This document shows, piece by piece, positions 44,527-53,998 of a stretch of DNA of 64,000 nt. The DNA is from Rhizobiales bacterium 62-17. GTDB lineage: Bacteria; Pseudomonadota; Alphaproteobacteria; Rhizobiales; Beijerinckiaceae. The translations under genes were made by a program, and so were the position numbers. The notes under the pieces were generated by a model, which was not told the origin of the DNA, did no database searches, and saw only the letters and a program-made list of their open reading frames with translations. The stretch is taken from positions 804,317 through 868,316 of the forward strand of contig MKVW01000001.1 of assembly GCA_001898965.1 (NCBI GenBank), read 5' to 3'. The stretch's first letter is position 1, and every line of letters starts with the position of its first letter.

Positions 44527-45492
44527 ATGAGAGGCGGAAGGGCGCTGCTTGTTGCGGCATTCACCACGATGGTCGCGATCACCACGGCGGCGGCGGATTG
44601 GCCCTCGCGCCCGGTCAAGATCGTCGTGCCGTTCAGCGCCGGCGGTCAGTCGGATATTGTCGCGCGCATCATCGCGCAATCCTTCAGCGACACGTTCAAG
44701 CAGCAATTCTTCGTCGAGAACCAGGGTGGCGGTGGCGGCATCATCGCCTCGCGGTCGGTGGTGCGCGCCGAGCCTGACGGGCACACGCTGATGATCACCG
44801 GCATGGCGACCAACGTCCTGGCGCCGGCTTTGCAGAAGGACATCGGCTTCGATCCGGTCGGCGACTTCACCCACATCGCCTATATCGGTGGCTCGCCCAG
44901 CGCCTTCGTCGTTCATCCCTCCACGGGCGTGAAGACCTTCGAAGACTTCATGACCTGGGCCAAAGGCCAGCCGGAGGGCGTTCAATATGTCTCGCCGGGC
45001 GTCGGCTCCGGCAGCGGGTCAGTGGCTGAATTCTTTGCCGCCAAGGCTGGCATGAAGCTCGCTCACGTGCCGCATCGAGGCGGCAACACCGCCGTCGCCG
45101 ATCTCATTGCCGGTCATATCAAGATGGGCAGTCTGACCTGGTCGACCGTGCGCGAACATATCAGCTCAGGCACCCTCATCCCGATCGCCGTCTCTTCGGG
45201 CGAGCGGATTTCCGACTTCCCGAACATCCCGACCTTCAAGGAAAAGGGCTATCCCGATGTCGTCACCACGGTCTGGCTGTCGCTGTCCGGTCCGCGTGGC
45301 CTCCCCGACGACATCACCAAGAAGCTGAATACGGAACTGAACCGTATTATTCAGACCAAGCCCCTGGAGGACCATCTCAAGCGCGATGCCTTCGATATCC
45401 AGCTCATGTCCCCGGCGCAGGTGACACAGCTCATGAAGTCGGAATACGAAAAATGGGTTCCCGCCATCAGGCAGGCGCTCAAGATCAACTAG
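44527..45492 (+). CDS. Bug/TctC-family solute-binding protein
   Basis: A 321-residue periplasmic binding protein of the tripartite tricarboxylate transporter type. A signal peptide (1-24, ending TTAAA) is followed by WPSRPVKIVVPFSAGGQSDIVARI, which matches the family start WPxKPIxxxVPFxPGGxxD. VDYVSPG- and HVPYKG-like segments appear as VQYVSPGVGSGS and HVPHRGGNTAVADLIAGHI. No TctA or TctB membrane gene is nearby, so it is an orphan receptor, common in this family. GGAGGGG precedes the ATG. Confidence 0.9.
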   Translation: MRGGRALLVAAFTTMVAITTAAADWPSRPVKIVVPFSAGGQSDIVARIIAQSFSDTFKQQFFVENQGGGGGIIASRSVVRAEPDGHTLMITGMATNVLAPALQKDIGFDPVGDFTHIAYIGGSPSAFVVHPSTGVKTFEDFMTWAKGQPEGVQYVSPGVGSGSGSVAEFFAAKAGMKLAHVPHRGGNTAVADLIAGHIKMGSLTWSTVREHISSGTLIPIAVSSGERISDFPNIPTFKEKGYPDVVTTVWLSLSGPRGLPDDITKKLNTELNRIIQTKPLEDHLKRDAFDIQLMSPAQVTQLMKSEYEKWVPAIRQALKIN

Positions 45493-45517
45493 AGCCTTGG
45501 GATAGGGGCCGGCGCGC

Positions 45518-45937
45518 TTAGCCGGCCCAGACGCCGATCTCACCGGACGGATAGATACGCCAGGATTTTAGGCCGGACTTGGCGATCACCGTGCGGCCTT
45601 CCTTGGCCTTCATGACCAGGAACTTGAACATCTGCGGGTTGCGCCAGGCGAAGGGCGTCGAGGGATCGACAACAGCCTGGTATTCGCCGCTTTCGTCGTC
45701 GTCCATCAGGATGGTGCCGACCTTATCGGGCCGCAGATTGGCGCCGATCGAGCGTTCCATCTTCCAGTCGCATTCGAAGTCTTGGCAGACCTCGGGGCGC
45801 TTCGCATAAATCTTACAGCCGACCCCGAGCACGCAATTGCTGCACAGGATGCCGGCATCCTTCTCGAAGTGATCAATCACCAAGATCTTGCAGCACAGGT
45901 TGCAGGCGCCGCAGCCTTTTCCCGGTATGTCGCCCAT
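45518..45937 (-). CDS. Cysteine-cluster protein (YkgJ-like)
   Basis: A 139-residue protein with eight or more clustered cysteines: CGACNLCC near the N-terminus, CSNC, GCKIY, and RPEVCQDFEC. This is the pattern of the YkgJ/CxxCxxCC family, thought to bind zinc or an iron-sulfur cluster. The C-terminal half has no known motif. The function is unknown. It converges on the Bug gene with 25 bases between stop codons. Confidence 0.8.
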   Translation of the reverse strand: MGDIPGKGCGACNLCCKILVIDHFEKDAGILCSNCVLGVGCKIYAKRPEVCQDFECDWKMERSIGANLRPDKVGTILMDDDESGEYQAVVDPSTPFAWRNPQMFKFLVMKAKEGRTVIAKSGLKSWRIYPSGEIGVWAG

Positions 45938-46093
45938 CGTTCAGTCCCGATTGTCCTTGCGCCCGTGGGCGCGCTTATGCGCGAATCTCTCGCACAAGAT
46001 GGCATTGTGCCGTGCTGTTGCAAGGCCATGCAATGCCATCCGTGGCAATTCAAGGCATATATCGGGCCAAAAACGATAGATAACGGCTCAATC

Positions 46094-46537
46094 TTAAGCC
46101 GGCTTATGATCGCCTTGCTCGAACAGTCGATCGTAATGGGCTTGGTTCAAGGTGGTGACCTCCCACCAGGAGCCATCCTGGTCGAGCAGCCGGAAAGCGC
46201 GGAAAGGCCCGTCCTCCTTCACTGGCGTGATCTCGCGGATGCCGAAGTCATCGCGATGGACCTGAGCCGCCTCATGGGCATCGTCTACTTCGGCGGCCGT
46301 GCGCACCGACAGTTTGAAGTGGTTCTGCTGACCCTGGATCTTGGCATCGCCTTCCACGCAGACGCAGACGACGGACCACGGCCCGCCCTTCCACAGATAT
46401 TGCGCTTCAGGCAGTGGGCGCACCACGTCGACGCCCAGGAACTGGCCAAGGAAACGGCGCGTCTTGGCCATGTCGGAACATTCGATCGTGCCATGCGAGA
46501 AGGATTGGGTGGCGACAAGCGGTTGTGTGGCGGTCAT
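46094..46537 (-). CDS. VOC-family protein (glyoxalase/extradiol-dioxygenase fold), copy 2
   Basis: A 147-residue vicinal-oxygen-chelate protein. It starts with a strand containing HGTIECSDMAKTRRFLGQFLGVDVV, the His being a possible metal ligand, and ends with FRAFRLLDQDGSWWEVTTL, where the Glu in WWEV is the typical second ligand. The start at 46537 has GAGGAGAC; the longer frame overlaps the upstream gene. It is last in reductase-VOC-VOC and starts 10 bases after the previous stop. Confidence 0.83.
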   Translation of the reverse strand: MTATQPLVATQSFSHGTIECSDMAKTRRFLGQFLGVDVVRPLPEAQYLWKGGPWSVVCVCVEGDAKIQGQQNHFKLSVRTAAEVDDAHEAAQVHRDDFGIREITPVKEDGPFRAFRLLDQDGSWWEVTTLNQAHYDRLFEQGDHKPA

Positions 46538-46547
46538 GTCTGTCTCC

Positions 46548-47060
46548 TCAGGCCTGTTCATCGTGAACTTGGTCGCCGCGATCGCGGATCGTGGTGTAGA
46601 GTAGGTCGGGCGTGCGGTATTCGACCTCCCACCAATTGCTGTCGGCATCGACGAAATAGAAGGCATAGGAGCCATGGCGGAAGCGCGGCTTCTGCACCCG
46701 GCCCAGGCCATATTCGGCCTTCGCCGCATCGACCCGCTTATGCGCCTCGTCCACCGCCGCCTGGCTGTCGACGAACACGCCCCAATGATTGAGCATCTCT
46801 TGTGGCACATCGATCGTCTCGGCCTGGCGGGCTTCCAGCACCCAATAGGGTTTGCCGTGCAAGGCTTCGCCCGGCTTGTGGCCGCGTTCGCGGGCCAGGA
46901 AGACGCCGGGCTCAGGGCTCACGCATTCAAGACCGAGGACGTTCTCGCACATGCGTCGCGCGCGCGTGAGATCCTTGGTGACGAAGGTGCCGCAGACGAT
47001 GGATGTCGGCTGGATGATCGGTTCAACTGAAATGTCGGCGACTTGCTGTACGGCTGTCAT
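46548..47060 (-). CDS. VOC-family protein, copy 1
   Basis: A 170-residue VOC protein related in plan to the next gene. Features are TSIVCGTFVTKDLTRARRMCENVLGLECV, NHWGVFVDSQAAVDEAHKRV with His in the dioxygenase-like second module, and YAFYFVDADSNWWEVEYR with the C-terminal Glu. Like its neighbour it may be a dioxygenase, isomerase or binding protein. Together with the VanB-type reductase it suggests aromatic-compound metabolism. The ATG at 47060 is followed by a normal N-terminus. Confidence 0.83.
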   Translation of the reverse strand: MTAVQQVADISVEPIIQPTSIVCGTFVTKDLTRARRMCENVLGLECVSPEPGVFLARERGHKPGEALHGKPYWVLEARQAETIDVPQEMLNHWGVFVDSQAAVDEAHKRVDAAKAEYGLGRVQKPRFRHGSYAFYFVDADSNWWEVEYRTPDLLYTTIRDRGDQVHDEQA

Positions 47061-47099
47061 GGTTCCCTCCTCGAAATGATCAATACGGTTGAACGAAGA

Positions 47100-48056
47100 C
47101 TACAGGTCGAGCACCAGCGTTTGCCCGGGCAGGGCGCGCGAAACGCAGATCTGCATTTCGGTTTCGCGTTCCTCGTCGGTCAGCACATCGTCGCGATGAT
47201 CGACGCCGCCGCTGACGACGACGGTGCGGCAGGTGCCACACACGCCTTCCCGACATAAGGTCTTGATGCGGAAGCCCTCGGCTTTCAGCACATCGAGGAT
47301 CGATTTATCGGCGGGCACCGTGAACTGTTTGCCGCTGCGCTGCAGGAAGATGTCGAAGGGCGCATCGGTGTTGCGCGGCGCGGTTTCGTCTTCGGCGCCC
47401 CGGAACAGTTCATAGTGCACGCTGCCCTTGGGCCAATGGCTTGTCGTCTCGCGCACCGCACGAATGAGGCCCGCCGGACCGCAGACATAGGTATGTCCGC
47501 CGGACGGCCGCTCCTGCAGCAATTGCGCGACGTTAAGCCCGCGTGCCGGATCGCCGCCATCGAGATGCAGCGTGAAGCGATCGGGAAATTCGCTCTCGAA
47601 CAGATCGACGAAAGCGGCCATGTCGCGGTTGCGGGCGCAATAGTGAATATGGAAGGGCGTCTGCATCGCCGAAAGCCGCCGCGCCATGGCGAGGATCGGC
47701 GTCACGCCGATGCCGCCGGCGATCAGCAGATGATGTTCGCCCGCTTCGTTGAGCGCGAAATTGTTGAGCGGCTCCGATGATTCGAGAACATCGCCTGCTT
47801 TCAGATGGGCGTGAATCCATTCCGAACCGCCGCGGCTGTTTTCCTCGCGCTGCACGGCGATGACGTAGCGATGGGTTTCCCGTGGATCGTTGAGCAATGA
47901 ATAGGAGCGGGCCTCGTCGTCGCCGATCGCAGGCAGATCGATGTCGAGATGAGCGCCGGCCGTGAAGGCGGGCAGGGCTGACCCCGTTGGATCGACCAGT
48001 TCTATGGCCTTAATCCGCGCTGTCGCATCCGCGATGCTGGCGACTTTCAAGTGCAT
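47100..48056 (-). CDS. VanB/phthalate-dioxygenase-reductase-type oxidoreductase
   Basis: A 318-residue electron-transfer protein that passes electrons from NAD(P)H through flavin and a 2Fe-2S cluster to an oxygenase. The flavin site is RSYSLLND (about 50-57), the NAD site is AGGIGVTPILAMA, and the C-terminal plant-type ferredoxin domain has CREGVCGTC with a last Cys in MQICVSRAL. This domain order is that of the PDR/VanB family. GGAGGGAC precedes the ATG at 48056. No Rieske oxygenase lies in the window, so its partner is elsewhere or is one of the VOC proteins. Confidence 0.9.
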   Translation of the reverse strand: MHLKVASIADATARIKAIELVDPTGSALPAFTAGAHLDIDLPAIGDDEARSYSLLNDPRETHRYVIAVQREENSRGGSEWIHAHLKAGDVLESSEPLNNFALNEAGEHHLLIAGGIGVTPILAMARRLSAMQTPFHIHYCARNRDMAAFVDLFESEFPDRFTLHLDGGDPARGLNVAQLLQERPSGGHTYVCGPAGLIRAVRETTSHWPKGSVHYELFRGAEDETAPRNTDAPFDIFLQRSGKQFTVPADKSILDVLKAEGFRIKTLCREGVCGTCRTVVVSGGVDHRDDVLTDEERETEMQICVSRALPGQTLVLDL

Positions 48057-48285
48057 GGCTGCGTCCCTCCGCCGGCGGCTTGTCCTCCCCACGCCGACGC
48101 TCGGAGACTAGCGAGTGTATTTTTAAAAGTAAACTAGTTAGGGCAAAATTATTCGCGCCGGCATGGTCCTATCGCGGGCCCCAATCACAGGCCCAAATCA
48201 CAAGGCATTGACGCCGCCCCGGCGGTCCGCCTTGACTTGACCCAGCCTGCGATGCCACTCGCAGCGAACTTTTGAGGGGCAAAGC

Positions 48286-49230
48286 ATGAGCATAGCATTT
48301 ACTTTTCCCGGTCAGGGATCGCAGGCCGTCGGCATGGGCAAGGCGCTCGCCGATGCCTTCCCCCAGGCCGCCGCTGTTTTCGCCGAGGTCGACGAGGCGC
48401 TGTCGCAGAAATTGTCGGTCCTGATGTTCGAAGGGCCGGAGGCAGACCTGACTCTGACCGCCAATGCCCAGCCGGCGCTGATGGCCGTCAGCCTGGCCGT
48501 CGTGCGCGTCCTGGAGGCCGAGGCTGGTCTCGACCTGGCGCGCGACGCCCAATTCGTCGCCGGCCATTCGCTCGGCGAATATTCGGCGCTGGCCGCCGCC
48601 GGTAGCTTCTCCCTGGCCGATACGGCGCGCCTGCTGCGCCAGCGCGGCGAAGCCATGCAGAAGGCCGTTCCGGTCGGGCAGGGCGCCATGGCGGCGCTCC
48701 TCGGCCTCGATTACGAGACCGGTGTGGCAGTGGCCGCCGAAGCGGCCGGAGCTAACGACGTCTGTCAGATCGCCAACGACAACGGCGGCGGTCAGGTCGT
48801 CGCCTCCGGTCATAAGGCGGCTGTCGAACGCGCGGTCGAAATCGCCAAGGCCAAGGGCGCGCGCCGTGCCTTGATGCTCCCTGTCTCCGCTCCGTTCCAT
48901 TGCGCCTTGATGCAGCCGGCCGCCGATGCGATGCGCGAGGCGCTTGCCAGCGTCACCGTTCGTGCGCCGAAAGTGCCGCTCGTCGCCAACGTCCTGGCCG
49001 CGCCGATCAGCGAGCCCGACGAGATCCGCAATCGGCTCGTCGAACAGGTGACGGGCACCGTCCGCTGGCGTGAATCGGTGGCCTATATGGCCAGCGAAGG
49101 CGTCACCACCTTCTATGAACTGGGCGCTGGCAAAGTGTTGTCCGGCCTCGTCAAGCGTATCGCCGAAGGGGCATCGGGCATTGCCATCGGCCAGCCCGTC
49201 GATATCGAGACCTTCAAGTCGCGTCCCTGA
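48286..49230 (+). CDS. fabD: Malonyl-CoA:ACP transacylase
   Basis: A 314-residue enzyme that loads malonyl groups on ACP for fatty-acid synthesis. It begins with FTFPGQGSQAVGMG, has the active-site Ser95 in GHSLGEY, and the catalytic His in the segment APFHCALM. It is first in fabD-fabG-acpP-fabF. The 229 bases upstream (48057-48285) hold both this promoter and that of the VanB operon, including the 8-base palindrome AACTAGTT at 48132-48139. Confidence 0.97.
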   Translation: MSIAFTFPGQGSQAVGMGKALADAFPQAAAVFAEVDEALSQKLSVLMFEGPEADLTLTANAQPALMAVSLAVVRVLEAEAGLDLARDAQFVAGHSLGEYSALAAAGSFSLADTARLLRQRGEAMQKAVPVGQGAMAALLGLDYETGVAVAAEAAGANDVCQIANDNGGGQVVASGHKAAVERAVEIAKAKGARRALMLPVSAPFHCALMQPAADAMREALASVTVRAPKVPLVANVLAAPISEPDEIRNRLVEQVTGTVRWRESVAYMASEGVTTFYELGAGKVLSGLVKRIAEGASGIAIGQPVDIETFKSRP

Positions 49231-49255
49231 TCATCAATCTATCGAGGAGTTTTCC

Positions 49256-49993
49256 ATGTTCGACCTGACCGGCATGAACGCGTTGGTGACCGGCGCCACC
49301 GGCGGTCTCGGCGGCGCCATTGCCAAGACGCTTCACGCTCAGGGCGCGGTAGTGGGCCTGTCGGGCACCCGCACCGAGGCGCTTGACGCTTTGGCCAAGG
49401 AGCTTGGCGAGCGCGCTCACGTTCTGCCGTGCAATCTCGGCGACAAGGATCAGGTGGAAGCGCTGGTGCCGGCCGCCGAGAAGGCGATGGGGCAGGTCGA
49501 TATCCTGGTCAACAACGCCGGCATCACCCGCGACGGTCTGTTCATGCGCATGAAGGACGAGGACTGGGACACGGTTCTGGCCGTCAATCTGACGTCCGCC
49601 TTCCGCCTGTCGCGTGCCGCGCTGCGCGGCATGATGAAGCGTCGTTTCGGCCGCATCATTTCCATCACCTCGATCGTCGGCGTCACCGGCAATCCCGGCC
49701 AGGGCAATTACGCGGCCTCCAAGGCCGGCATGATCGGCATGACCAAATCGCTCGCCGCCGAAGTCGCGAGCCGCACCGTGACGGTCAATTGCGTCGCCCC
49801 CGGCTTCATTCGCAGCCCCATGACCGACGTACTGAACGACAAGCAGAAAGAGACGATCATGGCCAATATTCCGGCCGGCCGACTCGGCGAAGGAGAGGAT
49901 ATTGGGGCCGCTGTGGCCTATTTGGCGAGCCGCGAGGCCTCCTACGTGACCGGCCAGACCCTCCATGTAAATGGTGGTATGGCTATGATCTAA
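49256..49993 (+). CDS. fabG: 3-oxoacyl-ACP reductase
   Basis: A 245-residue SDR that reduces beta-ketoacyl-ACP with NADPH. The cofactor motif VTGATGGLGGAIA is near the N-terminus and NNAGITRDGLFMRM is typical for FabG. Catalytic residues are Ser139, Tyr152 and Lys156 (NYAASKAG). GAGGAG precedes the ATG. It starts 25 bases after fabD. The following 288 bases to acpP hold no supported gene and should contain the acpP promoter. Confidence 0.96.
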   Translation: MFDLTGMNALVTGATGGLGGAIAKTLHAQGAVVGLSGTRTEALDALAKELGERAHVLPCNLGDKDQVEALVPAAEKAMGQVDILVNNAGITRDGLFMRMKDEDWDTVLAVNLTSAFRLSRAALRGMMKRRFGRIISITSIVGVTGNPGQGNYAASKAGMIGMTKSLAAEVASRTVTVNCVAPGFIRSPMTDVLNDKQKETIMANIPAGRLGEGEDIGAAVAYLASREASYVTGQTLHVNGGMAMI

Positions 49994-50281
49994 TTGAATA
50001 TTATCGAATATTGCCGAGCTGTTTGGCAAAATTTCGGCGCCTCTCGCCTTGGAAAACGAAGTATGCTACGAGCGCCCAATTCCGCCGGTCTTGGTCGCTG
50101 GTGCATTGTCCGCTCAAGACAGGCGCCGTGACTTTTGTTAGAAGGATCGTCCCGCGCGGACAGATTGAAGGCCGGTAAGGGTAATGGCGGATCGGATTGG
50201 CTGACAGCGCGTTTTGGTTTCGCGGGTCGGATGATGGGCAGATCGCCTGACTGTTTCTGAAATTAACGGGGAAGTTTGAAA

Positions 50282-50521
50282 ATGAGCGATGTCGCCGAGC
50301 GCGTGAAGAAGATTGTGGTGGAGCATCTGGGCGTCGATGCCGACAAGGTGGTCGACAATGCCAATTTCATCGATGACCTCGGCGCTGACTCACTCGACAC
50401 TGTCGAACTCGTGATGGCCTTCGAGGAAGAGTTCGGCGTTGAGATTCCGGACGATGCCGCTGAGACGATCGTCACGGTCGGCGACGCCATCAAGTTCCTG
50501 GATAAGGCCCAGTCGGCCTAA
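50282..50521 (+). CDS. acpP: Acyl carrier protein
   Basis: A 79-residue acidic four-helix protein carrying the growing acyl chain. The phosphopantetheine serine is Ser37 in [12 protein letters not shown]. The start ATG at 50282 has ACGGGGAAG upstream; an in-frame TTG two codons earlier is ignored. It is followed by a rho-independent terminator, so acpP can be transcribed to much higher level than its neighbours. Confidence 0.98.
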   Translation: MSDVAERVKKIVVEHLGVDADKVVDNANFIDDLGADSLDTVELVMAFEEEFGVEIPDDAAETIVTVGDAIKFLDKAQSA

Positions 50522-50576
50522 GTCTCGCTTCGCTCGAGCGATCGGGCACGTGACTGCCGTCTCGGCGATTCACATG

Positions 50577-50602
50577 AAAGGGCCGGGCTTTCCGGCCCTT
50601 TT
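50577..50602 (+). terminator. Rho-independent terminator of acpP
   Basis: AAAGGGCCGG (50577-50586) and CCGGCCCTTT (50592-50601) form a perfect 10-bp stem with a 5-base loop and continue as TTTTG. It separates acpP from fabF. Confidence 0.88.
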
Positions 50603-50676
50603 GTATTGTTTTGGCTCTGTTCACGTTTGGGCATGATATCCCGGCCAAACGTGTTGAATATTTTGGGAGATAAGGC

Positions 50677-51939
50677 TTGAGGCGCGTCGTCGTAACCGGC
50701 ATCGGAATGGTTTCGCCGTTGGCAAACGGTGCGGAAGAAACTTGGCAGCGCATTCTGGCGTCCAAGAGCGGTGCGGCTCGAATTGAGAAATTCGAGGTCG
50801 CCGATCTGCCGTGTCAGATCGCTTGCGAAGTGCCGCGCGGCGATGGCTCCGATGGCAGCTTCAATCCCGACCAGTGGATGGAGCCCAAGGAGCAGCGCAA
50901 GGTCGACGATTACATCCTGTACGGCATTGCCGCCGCGACCCAGGCCTTGGCCGACGCCAATTGGGCGCCGCAGACCTATGAGGACCAGATCGCCACCGGC
51001 GTGTTGATCGGCTCCGGCATCGGCGGTCTCAGCGGCATTTACGAGACCTCCCTCGTGCTCAAGGAGCGCGGCCCGCGCCGCGTCTCGCCGTTCTTCATTC
51101 CTGGCCGCCTGATCAACCTGGTCTCGGGCTATGTTTCGATCCAGCACGGCCTCAAGGGCCCCAACCACTCGGTCGTCACCGCCTGTTCGACCGGCGCCCA
51201 CGCCATTGGCGATGCGGGGCGCCTGATCGCGCTCGGCGATGCCGACGTGATGGTGGCCGGCGGCGCCGAATCGGCCGTCTGCCGCATCGGCATGGCCGGT
51301 TTTGCCGCTTGCCGTGCGTTATCCACCGGTTTTAACGACCAGCCCGAGAAGGGATCGCGTCCCTACGACAAGGATCGCGACGGCTTCGTGATGGGCGAGG
51401 GCGCGGGCTGCGTCGTGCTCGAGGAATACGAGCATGCCAAGGCGCGCGGCGCCAAAATCTACGCCGAACTCATCGGCTACGGCCTGTCGGGCGACGCCTA
51501 TCACATCACCGCTCCGGCCGAGGATGGCGATGGCGCCTTCCGCTGCATGTCGATGGCGATCAAGCGGGCCGGCATCGTCGCCTCCGACCTCGATTACATC
51601 AACGCCCACGGCACCTCGACGCCTCTGGGCGATGAGATCGAACTGGGTGCGGTTCAGCGGCTTGTCGGCAATGCGGCGAGCAAGGTGTCGATGTCGTCGA
51701 CGAAGTCGGCGATCGGCCATCTTTTGGGCGCGGCCGGCGCGGTCGAGGCCATTTTCAGCGTGCTGGCGATCCGCGACAATGTCGCACCGCCGACACTGAA
51801 CCTGGATAATCCGTCCGTCGAGACGCCGATTGACCTGGTCCCGCACAAGCCGCGGCAACGAGAGATCAACATTGCGCTGTCGAATTCGTTTGGCTTTGGC
51901 GGCACCAATGCCTCGGTGATTTTCCGCCGGGTGCATTAA
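50677..51939 (+). CDS. fabF: 3-oxoacyl-ACP synthase II
   Basis: A 420-residue condensing enzyme that elongates acyl-ACP with malonyl-ACP. The active-site Cys170 lies in VTACSTGAHAIGDA, and the two catalytic histidines in NAHGTSTPLGD and SAIGHLLGAAGA. The start is TTG at 50677, fixed by GGGAGATAAGG and by the family start MRRVVVTGIGMVSPL. A weak start codon behind its own leader suggests that it is made in lower amounts than AcpP. Confidence 0.96.
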   Translation: MRRVVVTGIGMVSPLANGAEETWQRILASKSGAARIEKFEVADLPCQIACEVPRGDGSDGSFNPDQWMEPKEQRKVDDYILYGIAAATQALADANWAPQTYEDQIATGVLIGSGIGGLSGIYETSLVLKERGPRRVSPFFIPGRLINLVSGYVSIQHGLKGPNHSVVTACSTGAHAIGDAGRLIALGDADVMVAGGAESAVCRIGMAGFAACRALSTGFNDQPEKGSRPYDKDRDGFVMGEGAGCVVLEEYEHAKARGAKIYAELIGYGLSGDAYHITAPAEDGDGAFRCMSMAIKRAGIVASDLDYINAHGTSTPLGDEIELGAVQRLVGNAASKVSMSSTKSAIGHLLGAAGAVEAIFSVLAIRDNVAPPTLNLDNPSVETPIDLVPHKPRQREINIALSNSFGFGGTNASVIFRRVH

Positions 51940-51950
51940 GCTAAACAGGC

Positions 51951-51975
51951 CGTCATGGCCGTTAAGGCCATGACG
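51951..51975 (+). terminator. Perfect hairpin after fabF
   Basis: CGTCATGGCC (51951-51960) and GGCCATGACG (51966-51975) form a perfect 10-bp stem with loop GTTAA, 11 bases past the fabF stop codon. The plus strand continues with As, not Ts, so it is not a classical terminator. It may stabilise the fabF transcript end or stop transcription with Rho. Confidence 0.45.
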
Positions 51976-52099
51976 AAAAACGAGCATCTGACCTGTGGAT
52001 ACCTTATTTCGCCACAATCGGTTCTAAGGTAGGCTCGCCCTGGCGATCATGCGGACATCCTTCCGCGATTGCAGGTCGTAAGCGTGGATCGGAGTGAAT

Positions 52100-53968
52100 A
52101 TGTCGGAAGGGCAACCGACCGAAGGCGGTGCCGACGGGCAACCGGAGCGAGAACGCGCCCGATTTTTCGGGCGTCGTCGTGGTTTGCAGACCCCGACCGA
52201 GGCGCTGCAGCCCGAGGCCGCACCACCGCCGCCGCCGCCCGGCAAGCCGCAGAGCCAGCGCCGCCCGATCCTGTCGCGCATAAGCGGTTTTCTGTCGTTC
52301 TTGTTGCTGGCCTCGCTGATCGGCATCGGCGGCATGGCGACGATCAGCAAACGCCTGGATACGCCGGGTCCGCTCGAGGTCGACCGCGCCGTCTACATTC
52401 CGCCGCGCAGCGAAGTGCGCGAGATCATCGATCAGCTTGAAAAGGCCAATGTCATCGATGAGCCGACGTTGATGCAGGCCGCGCTGCTGGTGGAACGCAA
52501 ATGGCGTGACGTCAAAGCCGGCGAATATCTTTTCCCGCAGCGCGTCAGCCTGCAGCAGGTCATCGACATTCTGGTGTCGGGCAAGCAGATCCTGCATTCG
52601 ATCACCATTCCCGAAGGCCTGACCAGCGAGCAGATCGTTCAGCGCTTGCGCGAAAATGATATTCTCGCCGGCGACATCCGTGAGATTCCGCGCGAAGGCA
52701 CGCTGATGCCCGACACCTATCGGGTGACGCGCGGCATGGCGCGCAGTGCTTTGGTCGCCAAGATGCAGGCCGATCAAAACCGCTTGCTCGATCAGATCTG
52801 GGAACGTCGCGTCAGCGGTCTGGCGCTGCGCTCGAAGTACGAACTCGTGACGCTGGCCTCCATCGTCGAGAAGGAGACAGGCCGCGCCGATGAGCGCACC
52901 CGCGTCGCCTCCGTCTTCCACAACCGCCTGCAGCGTCGCATGAAGCTGCAATCCGATCCGACGATCGTTTACGGCATCGTCGGCGGCAAGGGCAGTCTCG
53001 GCCGCCCCATTCAGCGTGGCGAGATCACCCGGCCGACGCCGTACAACACCTATGTCATTGACGGTCTACCGCCGGGACCGATCGCCAATCCAGGCCGTGC
53101 GGCCATGGAGGCCGTGGCCAATCCGTCGAAGACCCGCGATCTGTTCTTCGTTGCCAATGGCACCGGCGGTCATACGTTCTCGGAAACGCTCGATCAGCAT
53201 AATCGCAGCGTGGCGCGCTGGCGTGAAATCGAGCGCGAGATGAAGGCGAAGGCCGCGCCGGGCGCGACGCCGCCGGCCGATGTCGATCGCGTCGATCCCG
53301 ACGATACGCCTGCGGCGCCCGATCCCGCGCAGCCCGCGCCGGCACGGCGCAGCGATGCACCAGTCGATCCGATTTTCGGTGGCCTCTCCGTTGCCGCGGC
53401 GCCCGCGCCGAAGTCGTCGATGGAATCAGGCCCGGTGGTCTCGCTGCTGCCGCAAACCGATGCACAGCCTGCGCCGGCGCGCAATCAGCGCCAGCAGGCG
53501 GTGCGCGAGCAACCGGCGGCTCAGCCGGCACCGCAACCAGCTCCTCAGCCCGCGCAACAAGCGGCGGCTTTGCCGAATGGCGCTTCCGCTTTCTCTGGTT
53601 TCGCCATGGGGCAGGCCGTCGATCAACTGGTGATCCGTGGCGTCAACGATCGTCCGCCGGCACCGCTTCTTGACGGTCCAGTCGATGAACCCGCCGGCGT
53701 CAGTGCTGCCGACATGAGCGTCGTTCCCCTGTCGGCCGCCCGCCGTGCCGATCAGGAAGCGCGGATGGCGCGCTATGGCCATCCTGACGATGCGCCGACC
53801 CTCGTGAATAATCCGGAATCGGTGCAGGATGCGCCGCCGCCGCGGGCCGCGCCATTGCGCGCCCGTGCCATCGATGCATCGGAAGGCACCAAGCTCGATC
53901 CCCTGCGCAACACGTCGTGGGATCTGAACTCCGCCAAGACCGTTCCGTCCATGAAGACCATGCCCTAA
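52100..53968 (+). CDS. mltG: Endolytic murein transglycosylase MltG
   Basis: A 622-residue inner-membrane enzyme that cuts nascent glycan strands and sets their length. A Pro-rich cytosolic start is followed by one membrane helix (about 62-80, SFLLLASLIGIGGMATIS). LysM-like and YceG domains follow, with the catalytic Glu in ASIVEKETGRADER, then SDPTIVYG and YNTYVIDGLPPGPIANPG. The last about 230 residues are Pro/Ala-rich and disordered, an alphaproteobacterial extension. CGGAG favours the ATG at 52100 over the GTG at 52094. Confidence 0.94.
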   Translation: MSEGQPTEGGADGQPERERARFFGRRRGLQTPTEALQPEAAPPPPPPGKPQSQRRPILSRISGFLSFLLLASLIGIGGMATISKRLDTPGPLEVDRAVYIPPRSEVREIIDQLEKANVIDEPTLMQAALLVERKWRDVKAGEYLFPQRVSLQQVIDILVSGKQILHSITIPEGLTSEQIVQRLRENDILAGDIREIPREGTLMPDTYRVTRGMARSALVAKMQADQNRLLDQIWERRVSGLALRSKYELVTLASIVEKETGRADERTRVASVFHNRLQRRMKLQSDPTIVYGIVGGKGSLGRPIQRGEITRPTPYNTYVIDGLPPGPIANPGRAAMEAVANPSKTRDLFFVANGTGGHTFSETLDQHNRSVARWREIEREMKAKAAPGATPPADVDRVDPDDTPAAPDPAQPAPARRSDAPVDPIFGGLSVAAAPAPKSSMESGPVVSLLPQTDAQPAPARNQRQQAVREQPAAQPAPQPAPQPAQQAAALPNGASAFSGFAMGQAVDQLVIRGVNDRPPAPLLDGPVDEPAGVSAADMSVVPLSAARRADQEARMARYGHPDDAPTLVNNPESVQDAPPPRAAPLRARAIDASEGTKLDPLRNTSWDLNSAKTVPSMKTMP

Positions 53969-53998
53969 TCTCCTGGGGTATCCCGGCAGGGCATTGAG

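Noticed and set aside
46538..46810. N-terminal extension of the second VOC protein
   Set aside because: It overlaps the first VOC gene in another frame; the ATG at 46537 has a strong ribosome-binding site.
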